This document shows positions 1 through 7,284 of a stretch of 7,284 nucleotides of DNA, one piece after another. The translations under genes were made by a program, and so were the position numbers. The stretch comes from a bacterium (GTDB lineage: Bacteria; Actinomycetota; Acidimicrobiia; Acidimicrobiales; CATQHL01): positions 1 through 7,284 of the forward strand of contig JAPPKQ010000299.1 of assembly GCA_028819945.1 (NCBI GenBank). The letters are read 5' to 3'. How positions within the stretch are numbered: the stretch's first letter is position 1; every line of letters starts with the position of its first letter. The notes beneath the pieces are model-generated. The model saw only the letters and a list, made by a program, of their open reading frames with translations. It ran no database searches and was not told the origin of the DNA.

Positions 1-333
1 GCCGCCTACGTGCGGGACCGGCGCATCCCCCTGGAACTCTGTCCCAGCTCCAATGTGCACACCGCGCTGGCGCCCTCCATCGCCGAGCACCCCATCGACC
101 TGCTGCGGCGCCTGCGCTTCCGCGTGACCATCAACACCGACAACCGGCTGATGAGCGACACCTGTCTCAGCAAGGAGATGCGGCTCTGCGCCGAGGCCTT
201 CGGCTGGACGATGGCCGACCTTCGCTGGCTCACGATCAACGCCATGAAGAGCTCGTTCATCCCCTTCGACGAGCGGCTGGCGCTGATCGACGACGTCATC
301 AAGCCCGGCTACGCCACGCTGGGCGCCCGTTGA
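1..333 (+). CDS. add: Adenosine deaminase, C-terminal part (5' end outside window)
   Basis: The reading frame is open from base 1 to a TGA at 331-333, giving the last 110 residues of a protein whose start lies upstream. The enzyme hydrolyses adenosine (and deoxyadenosine) to inosine and ammonia in purine salvage. Visible family blocks are LCPSSNV near residues 14-20, the [10 protein letters not shown] stretch, and [11 protein letters not shown] at about 42-52. The Asp of NTDN corresponds to the zinc-site aspartate region of the adenosine/AMP deaminase barrel. The tail with [13 protein letters not shown] and a final PGYA-like segment matches actinobacterial adenosine deaminases closely. The N-terminal HxH zinc motif and catalytic Glu are not in the window, so activity cannot be judged from here. 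A nucleoside hydrolase begins 25 nt after the stop, which suggests an operon in which inosine passes from one enzyme to the next. The GTG at base 10 is internal, not the start. Confidence 0.93.
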   Translation, partial: AAYVRDRRIPLELCPSSNVHTALAPSIAEHPIDLLRRLRFRVTINTDNRLMSDTCLSKEMRLCAEAFGWTMADLRWLTINAMKSSFIPFDERLALIDDVIKPGYATLGAR

Positions 334-358
334 CGACCCCGACAGTGAGGAGCGCTCC

Positions 359-1282
359 ATGCGGCGATTCCTGATCGACACCGACACCGCCTCCGACGAC
401 GCGGTGGCACTCGTGATGGCATTGCGGACACCCGACGTGCACGTCGAAGCCCTCACGATCGTGGCCGGCAACGTGCCGCTGGACCGCTGCATCCAGAACG
501 CCCTCTACACCGCCGAGTTGTGCGGTTCGCCTCTGCCGGTGCATGCCGGGCTGGCCCGGCCCATCTTCGGGGAGCCGGTGACCGCCGAGATCGTGCACGG
601 CGCCGACGGGCTCGGCGACATCGGCCTGGACCTCACGGGGCGCACCCCCGCCGAGGGCCACGCGGTGGACGTGCTTGTGGAGACGATCTGCGGCTCTCCC
701 GGTGAGATCACCCTGGTGACCCTGGGGCCGCTGTCCAACGTGGGCACGGCTCTGCTGCGCGAGCCCGGGCTGGCCGGGGCCGTGAAGCACTGCTACATCA
801 TGGGCGGCACCGGGCGGCTGCCGGGCAACATCACGCCGGTGGCGGAGTTCAACATCTACGTGGATCCCGAGGCGGCGCGGATCGTCTTCGAGTCGGGCAT
901 GCCGATCACGATGGTGGGCTGGGACGTTTCCTGGACCTGCGCCTTCGTGGACCCCGCCGGGGAGGAACGGATCCGGGCGATCGGCACCCCCTACTCCGAT
1001 TTCGTCTGCGACATCCAGAGCACGCTCACCGAGTTCGTGGAGGGAATGCTCGGCATCCGCGGGTTCGACCTGCCGGACCCGCTGGCGATGGCCGTGGCCC
1101 TCGACCCGTCGATCGCCGAGACGGAGGACCGCTACGTCGAGGTCGTGGCGGGCGACGGCCCGGCACGGGGCCAGACGATCGTCGATCACCTCGGGGTAAC
1201 CGGCAAGGCCCCGAACGCGTCGGTGGTGACCCACGTGCCTCCCGAGGCGTTCATGGACTCGCTCTGCGCGACGCTGCGCTGA
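359..1282 (+). CDS. Nucleoside hydrolase, IunH/Rih family
   Basis: This 307-residue protein is full length for inosine-uridine preferring nucleoside hydrolases, which cleave the N-glycosidic bond of ribonucleosides to a base and ribose. The family signature is at the N-terminus: DTDTASDD at 7-14, whose aspartates hold the catalytic calcium and the attacking water. Further blocks are LGPLSN, IMGG, and AEFN followed by DPEAA (Glu163, Asn165, Asp169), which contact the ribose. The C-terminal calcium aspartate is Asp240 in LPDPLAMA. Many family members have His immediately before this Asp (HDP); here it is Pro239, so leaving-group activation may differ. The ATG at 359 has a GAGGAG ribosome-binding site at 347-352, six bases upstream. 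It follows the adenosine deaminase by 25 nt and precedes the PfkB kinase by 27 nt, so co-transcription is likely. Base preference cannot be read from the sequence; inosine is a reasonable guess given the upstream deaminase. Confidence 0.93.
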   Translation: MRRFLIDTDTASDDAVALVMALRTPDVHVEALTIVAGNVPLDRCIQNALYTAELCGSPLPVHAGLARPIFGEPVTAEIVHGADGLGDIGLDLTGRTPAEGHAVDVLVETICGSPGEITLVTLGPLSNVGTALLREPGLAGAVKHCYIMGGTGRLPGNITPVAEFNIYVDPEAARIVFESGMPITMVGWDVSWTCAFVDPAGEERIRAIGTPYSDFVCDIQSTLTEFVEGMLGIRGFDLPDPLAMAVALDPSIAETEDRYVEVVAGDGPARGQTIVDHLGVTGKAPNASVVTHVPPEAFMDSLCATLR

Positions 1283-1309
1283 TCGGCCCCGACACCGTCA
1301 CGCTTACCG

Positions 1310-2266
1310 ATGCCGAGCACCTCGCCCGCCGTCATTCCGGCGGGGGCCGCAATCCATGGTCCGGCCGGCGACCGCGCTGCGCACCGGGTTCTCGGCTTCC
1401 TGGGCGACCTGCTGGAGGACGTGGTCGTGCACCGCCGGCGGGGAGTGCTGACCGACACCGACACGCCGTGCGTGATCGACCGGCGCCGCGGCGGCAGCGC
1501 GGCGAACGCCGCGGTTGCCGCGGCGACGGCGCTCGGACCGGGACGCGTGCGCTTCTTCGGGCAGGTCGGCGCCGACGGTCTCGGAAATCTGCTGGTCGAC
1601 GAACTGGTCGCATCCGGCGTGCAACCCTGTGTGCGCCGCGCCGGGCGCACCGGCACGGTCGTCGTGCTCATCGGGGCCGGCGGTGAGCGAACCATGCTCA
1701 CCGATCGGGGCGCTTGTGCGGACCTCGACGGGTTCGAGGCGGCCTGGCTGCGTGATGTCACGCTGCTGCACGTGGCGGGATACTCCCTCCTGGAGAACCC
1801 CCTGGCTTCGGTGGCGCTGCGGATGATCGGCGAGGTTCGCCGTGCCGGCGGCACCGTCAGCGTGGATGCATGCTCCGTGGGAGCCATCACCGACGCGGGG
1901 GTGACCGCGTTCCGCGGCATCCTCGCCGATGCCGGACCGGACGTCCTGCTGTGCGACGCCGGCGAGGCCGGGCTGCTCGAAGCGACCGGTGGTTACCGGC
2001 AACTCGCCGGGCTGGTGATCGTGAAGGACGGTCCACGTCCGACGCGCCTGTACGGCAACGGATTCGACGGTGAATCGCTGGCGCCACCCCCTCTGGAAGG
2101 AGTCACCGACACCACCGGCGCGGGTGATGCCTTCGCCGGCGGGCTCCTGGCCGCCCGGCTGGCGGGCACCGCCTGGCCCGACGCGGTCGTGGCGGGCCAC
2201 ACCACTGCCGCCGTTCACCTCTTCTCGCTGGCAACCGCTGCAGCAGGCAGGGAGACTGCCGGGTGA
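1310..2266 (+). CDS. psuK: PfkB-family carbohydrate kinase, probable pseudouridine kinase
   Basis: This 318-residue protein belongs to the ribokinase/PfkB family, which phosphorylates sugars and nucleosides with ATP. The first beta strand (GFLGDLLEDVVV, residues 29-40) leads to the GGSAANAA glycine motif near 61-68, then GQVGADGLG. The C-terminal PfkB signature DTTGAGDAFAGG is at 267-278, with Asp273 as the expected catalytic base and GAGD forming the anion hole. The gene directly downstream is pseudouridine-5'-phosphate glycosidase, the usual partner of pseudouridine kinase, so I assign that substrate by context; ribokinase or another nucleoside kinase is the alternative. The ATG at 1310 is the only ATG/GTG/TTG start that keeps the first strand, because an in-frame stop (the nucleoside hydrolase's own TGA) lies at 1280-1282 and the next GTG is codon 38. 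No Shine-Dalgarno sequence precedes it. Residues 8-16 (VIPAGAAIH) are encoded by a palindromic repeat and are unlikely to belong to the kinase fold. Confidence 0.85.
   Translation: MPSTSPAVIPAGAAIHGPAGDRAAHRVLGFLGDLLEDVVVHRRRGVLTDTDTPCVIDRRRGGSAANAAVAAATALGPGRVRFFGQVGADGLGNLLVDELVASGVQPCVRRAGRTGTVVVLIGAGGERTMLTDRGACADLDGFEAAWLRDVTLLHVAGYSLLENPLASVALRMIGEVRRAGGTVSVDACSVGAITDAGVTAFRGILADAGPDVLLCDAGEAGLLEATGGYRQLAGLVIVKDGPRPTRLYGNGFDGESLAPPPLEGVTDTTGAGDAFAGGLLAARLAGTAWPDAVVAGHTTAAVHLFSLATAAAGRETAG
1331..1356 (+). repeat. Palindromic GTCATTCC...AATCCA repeat, copy 1 (degenerate)
   Basis: The arms ATTCCGGC (1334-1341) and GCCGCAAT (1346-1353) pair with one mismatch around a GGGG loop. GTC flanks the left arm and CCA the right, as in copies 2 and 3. 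This is the common dispersed extragenic palindrome whose readthrough peptide is VIPAKAGIQ. Here it lies inside the PfkB kinase frame as annotated and reads VIPAGAAIH. Confidence 0.75.
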
Positions 2267-2286
2267 TGCCGCGGACCACCTTCGAC

Positions 2287-2337
2287 GTCATTCCGGCGGA
2301 GAGCCGGCCCCGGACTCGATCCGGGACCGGAATCCAG
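2287..2337 (+). repeat. Palindromic repeat, copy 2, extended form
   Basis: This is a nested hairpin. The outer arms are ATTCCGG (2290-2296) and CCGGAAT (2327-2333). An inner stem of CCCGGA (2309-2314) and TCCGGG (2320-2325) closes a five-base loop. It starts with GTC and ends with CCAG, as copy 3 does, and has the same orientation. It fills about half of the spacer between the kinase and psuG. If transcribed it would form a stable RNA hairpin that could affect mRNA stability or partial termination, but there is no U-run. Confidence 0.85.
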
Positions 2338-2369
2338 GCGTGTCCGGTTCGGCTCGGCACAGCGACACC

Positions 2370-2373
2370 GGAG
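2370..2373 (+). promoter_or_regulatory. Ribosome-binding site of psuG
   Basis: GGAG lies eight bases before the ATG at 2382. It settles the start of psuG, whose frame extends more than 300 bases further upstream without a stop. Confidence 0.6.
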
Positions 2374-2381
2374 ATGGACGC

Positions 2382-5213
<2,832 letters not shown>

Positions 5214-5220
5214 GACAGCG

Positions 5221-5227
5221 CCTCCTC
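5221..5227 (-). promoter_or_regulatory. Ribosome-binding site of the SMP-30-like gene
   Basis: GAGGAGG on the minus strand, seven bases before the ATG at 5213, selects this start over the internal Met16. Confidence 0.7.
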
Positions 5228-5300
5228 GCCGAGTCCCCAGGCCGCCCGCAGCTCTCGGCGCGGTCCGCCGGCACTGGAGGCTAACGGGCAGCCGGTGGGC

Positions 5301-5323
5301 GCCCGCCGGGTTGCACGGCGGGC
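5301..5323. promoter_or_regulatory. Inverted repeat 1 in the divergent promoter region
   Basis: The perfect 8-bp arms GCCCGCCG (5301-5308) and CGGCGGGC (5316-5323) surround GGTTGCA. A GGGCGCCC palindrome (5297-5304) overlaps its left edge. It lies between the divergent SMP-30-like and thioesterase genes, upstream of the thioesterase -10 candidate, and could be an operator. In GC-rich DNA, G/C-only arms also arise easily by chance. Confidence 0.35.
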
Positions 5324-5348
5324 TCGGACGCCGGTGTTACTGTCCGAG
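5323..5348. promoter_or_regulatory. Inverted repeat 2 flanking the thioesterase -10 box
   Basis: The perfect 7-bp arms CTCGGAC (5323-5329) and GTCCGAG (5342-5348) are separated by 12 bases, with arm centres 19 bp apart, about two helical turns. The arms abut inverted repeat 1 at base 5323. The -10 candidate lies in the spacer and right arm, so a bound dimer would block transcription. I infer a repressor site; no regulator gene is in the window. Confidence 0.4.
5338..5343 (+). promoter_or_regulatory. Candidate -10 box of a leaderless promoter for the thioesterase gene
   Basis: TACTGT matches TANNNT and ends seven bases before the GTG at 5351, so transcription would begin at or next to the start codon. 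There is no Shine-Dalgarno sequence before this GTG, as expected for a leaderless message. TTGCAC at 5311-5316 resembles a -35 element, but its 21-base spacing is too long to rely on. Confidence 0.42.
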
Positions 5349-5350
5349 AC

Positions 5351-6133
5351 GTGCCCAGAGTCGTCGGTGCCGGCAACCTGCAGCCGTTGCCGGCGACCGG
5401 CCGGCGGTTCAGCGACACGCGGCGGGTGCGGCTCGACGAGGCGGGCCCCGACGGCCTGCTCCGCCTCGACGCCCTCGCCTGCCATCTGCAGGACATTGCC
5501 ACCGACGACTATCTCGACGCCGGGTTCGGCGACGATCGCTCGTGGGTGCTGCGACGGCTGCTGATGGTGGTGCACGCCCCCGCCGGCTTCGACGAGACCC
5601 TCACGCTCACGACGTGGTGCTCGGGTCTCGGGAGCCGCTGGGCCGAGCGCTCGACGCAGCTGCGAGGGGCGCGGGGGGCGCAGATCGACGCCGCCGCGCT
5701 GTGGGTGCACCTCGATCCCGCCAACGGCATCCCGCGCCGTCTCGTCGGCAAGTTCGAGGAGACGTTCGGCCCGTCCGCCGGCGACCGGCGGGTCGGCGCC
5801 ACGCTCCTGCACCCGCCGGCACCAGCCGACGACGGGACAATGCGGTGGGAGCCGCGCTGGTGCGACCTGGACGTGCTGGGCCACGTGAACAACGCCGCAT
5901 ACTGGACGGCGGTGCTGGAGGAAGCGACGACCCGCGCCCTGGACGCGCCCTATCGCGCCGAGATCGAACACCGGTCGGCGGTCGGCGCGGGCCAGACCCT
6001 GGATACGCCGGTCTCCGTCGATACCGACGGGACGCTGCGTATGTGGTTCGTGAACGAGGCCGGTCTGTGCGCCTCGGCGATCGTGGGCCCCGACTCCGCG
6101 ACCGGCGCCGAGACGCGGGGTGACGGCGGATGA
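5351..6133 (+). CDS. Acyl-ACP thioesterase-like protein (double hotdog)
   Basis: This 260-residue protein resembles the acyl-ACP thioesterase family (FatA-like), which releases free fatty acids from acyl carrier protein. Two hotdog domains are visible. The first (about 20-140) has a helix with CHLQDIATDDYLDAG and strands ETLTLTTWCSGLGSRWAERS; it ends with PRRLVGKFEETFG. The second (about 165-245) contains CDLDVLGHVNNAAYW at 171-185, the standard hotdog motif with Asp/His/Asn around the active helix. There is no signal peptide, so it is cytoplasmic. The GTG at 5351 lacks a ribosome-binding site and sits just after a -10 candidate, which suggests leaderless expression. The 3' end overlaps the start of the polysaccharide deacetylase gene by ATGA, so the pair is probably translated together. 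Acyl-CoA substrates are possible instead of acyl-ACP, and chain length cannot be read from the sequence. Confidence 0.82.
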   Translation: MPRVVGAGNLQPLPATGRRFSDTRRVRLDEAGPDGLLRLDALACHLQDIATDDYLDAGFGDDRSWVLRRLLMVVHAPAGFDETLTLTTWCSGLGSRWAERSTQLRGARGAQIDAAALWVHLDPANGIPRRLVGKFEETFGPSAGDRRVGATLLHPPAPADDGTMRWEPRWCDLDVLGHVNNAAYWTAVLEEATTRALDAPYRAEIEHRSAVGAGQTLDTPVSVDTDGTLRMWFVNEAGLCASAIVGPDSATGAETRGDGG

Positions 6134-7281
6134 AGTGGCGCCCCACACTTGCCGCTCTGGCCGTGCTCGCCACCGTCGGCGCGCTGGCGGTGGCGATGAG
6201 TTCGGGCTCGGTGCCGGCAGCGAGTGCCTCCCTGGACGGATCCGGCGGCGATCCGCCCACGGTCCAGCCGATCGCCGCAGTCGGGGAGCCCGAACCGACC
6301 GAGCGACCCGACCCGGTCACCGCCGTCGTGGAGGAGGACCTCGCCGAGGCGGCCCCACCTCCCGAGGAGGCCGGCGAGGGGGATCTCCCCGGCACGGAGG
6401 ACCCTCCGGCGGCGGATCTCCCGGATCCCGCCGACGGCACCGGGGACGGCGCGACACCGGCCGGTGCGGCGTCGGGCGCCGCAGACCCGGCCGACAGCGG
6501 AGCGGTCCCCACGATCTGCCCAAATCCCTCGGACCCGTTCTTCGCCCTCTACCGCGCCGGCGAGAACTGCTACCGGCTGCGGTTCGAGGAAGAGTTGCAC
6601 CAAGGACTCACCGGGGAGGAACTCGCACTCGCCGAGTCGGTCCCCTTCGTGGCGGGACACCTCGCCGAGCCCCTGGGGCGGCCGGCCCGAATCATCCGCC
6701 GGGGACCCCCCGGCGAGGCGGGTGCGCCGAGGTTCTATCTGACCTTCGACGACGGGCCGAGCAGCCGCTGGACGCGGCCGACCCTCGACCTGCTCGACCG
6801 GCACGGGGCGCGCGCCACTTTCTTCCCCTTGGGGGCACACGCCGAGGTGAACTTCCACATCGTCGAGGAGATCGTCGCCCGCGGGCACACCATCGGCAGC
6901 CACCTGTGGTCCCACGACCGGGCCGCCCTCGAGAACGAGGAGCTGTTCCGCCGGGAACTGCGCGCCAGCGCCGAACTGTTCGGCGAACTCGGCACGAATT
7001 GCCTGCGCACCCCGTATGGCTTTCTCAGCGACGACATCGCCGAATGGGCCGGCGACGAGGGGTTCGAGATTCTGCACTGGGGTGATCCCGATCCGCGGGA
7101 CTGGGAACGCCCGGGGGTCGAGGCGCTCACCCGGAGCATGCTCGCCATGCAGAACGGCTCGATTCTGATTCTGCACGAGCACACCGGCGCCGACACGCTG
7201 GCGGCCCTCGACGCCGCGCTGGAAGTCCTCGGCGCCAGAGGCTGGCGCTTCGACGAACCCATCTGCCCGCTGCAGGGCTAG
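6130..7281 (+). CDS. Secreted polysaccharide deacetylase (NodB homology, CE4)
   Basis: This 383-residue protein has an N-terminal signal peptide or membrane anchor (Lys2, Arg4, hydrophobic 7-23, possible cleavage near ASA at 31-33). A low-complexity Pro/Glu/Asp/Ala-rich linker follows (about 36-125), then a short Cys-bearing segment (Cys130, Cys147) and a NodB domain from about 200. The NodB motifs are in order: LTFDDGP (Asp207, Asp208), SHLWSH with His258 and His262 as metal ligands, RTPYG at 293-297, GDPDPRDW near 318-325, and ILILHE with His349. The Asp-His-His triad is intact, so it should be an active metal-dependent deacetylase of N- or O-acetylated glycans such as peptidoglycan or a surface polysaccharide. 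It would act outside the membrane, with the linker spanning the wall. The ATG overlaps the stop of the thioesterase gene (ATGA). Cys130, Cys147, Cys291 and Cys379 could form disulfides. The exact glycan is unknown. Confidence 0.9.
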   Translation: MKWRPTLAALAVLATVGALAVAMSSGSVPAASASLDGSGGDPPTVQPIAAVGEPEPTERPDPVTAVVEEDLAEAAPPPEEAGEGDLPGTEDPPAADLPDPADGTGDGATPAGAASGAADPADSGAVPTICPNPSDPFFALYRAGENCYRLRFEEELHQGLTGEELALAESVPFVAGHLAEPLGRPARIIRRGPPGEAGAPRFYLTFDDGPSSRWTRPTLDLLDRHGARATFFPLGAHAEVNFHIVEEIVARGHTIGSHLWSHDRAALENEELFRRELRASAELFGELGTNCLRTPYGFLSDDIAEWAGDEGFEILHWGDPDPRDWERPGVEALTRSMLAMQNGSILILHEHTGADTLAALDAALEVLGARGWRFDEPICPLQG

Positions 7282-7284
7282 GAG

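Noticed and set aside
299..2218. Long minus-strand frames opposite the nucleoside hydrolase and kinase
   Set aside because: Both sense genes have full family motifs; the antisense products are His/Arg/Gly/Pro-rich without recognisable domains.
2070..2381. In-frame extension of psuG upstream, giving a 404-residue reading frame
   Set aside because: It overlaps the kinase signature region in another frame and runs through a palindromic repeat. The ribosome-binding site and the conserved PsuG N-terminus point to ATG 2382.
5950..7182. Long minus-strand frame (410 residues) opposite the deacetylase
   Set aside because: The sense strand encodes a complete NodB domain with all its motifs. The antisense frame is a codon-bias shadow.

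Overview
This 7.3 kb window is GC-rich (roughly 70% by eye) and densely coding. It looks like chromosomal DNA from an actinobacterium: third codon positions are mostly G or C, spacers are short, the adenosine deaminase is of actinobacterial type, and one gene appears to be leaderless with a GTG start. A member of the uncultured Acidimicrobiia or a relative would fit, but that is an inference from overall character. There are no tRNA or rRNA genes, no CRISPR array, and no transposase or phage genes.

Region 1 (1-3284, + strand) is a nucleoside catabolism cluster. It contains the C-terminal end of an adenosine deaminase (cut by the window edge), an inosine/uridine-type nucleoside hydrolase, a PfkB-family sugar kinase and a pseudouridine-5'-phosphate glycosidase (psuG). 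The last two form the known pseudouridine route: the kinase makes pseudouridine 5'-phosphate and the glycosidase splits it to uracil and ribose 5-phosphate. With the deaminase and hydrolase, the cluster would turn adenosine, other nucleosides and RNA-derived pseudouridine into free bases and ribose or ribose phosphate. A short palindromic repeat of the widespread '[17 protein letters not shown]' type occurs three times in the same orientation: at the 5' end of the kinase gene, between the kinase and psuG, and just after psuG.

Region 2 (3382-4248) has a small unknown gene on the minus strand and, divergent from it across a spacer of about 200 bp, a complete PII signalling protein gene (GlnB/GlnK). 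The PII gene has a strong ribosome-binding site and several small dyads upstream. No amtB, glnA or glnD is adjacent within the window.

Region 3 (4245-5213, minus strand) is an SMP-30/gluconolactonase/LRE-family beta-propeller. It converges on the PII gene so tightly that the two stop codons share one CTAG.

Region 4 (5214-7281) starts with a short divergent promoter region holding two abutting inverted repeats. A two-gene + strand unit follows: an acyl-ACP thioesterase-like double-hotdog protein, probably leaderless, and a secreted NodB-type polysaccharide deacetylase with a long acidic, proline-rich linker. These two overlap by ATGA and are probably translationally coupled. I found no clearly new system. 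The most interesting items are the repeat series around the pseudouridine genes, the dyads at the leaderless promoter, and the pairing of a thioesterase with an exported deacetylase.
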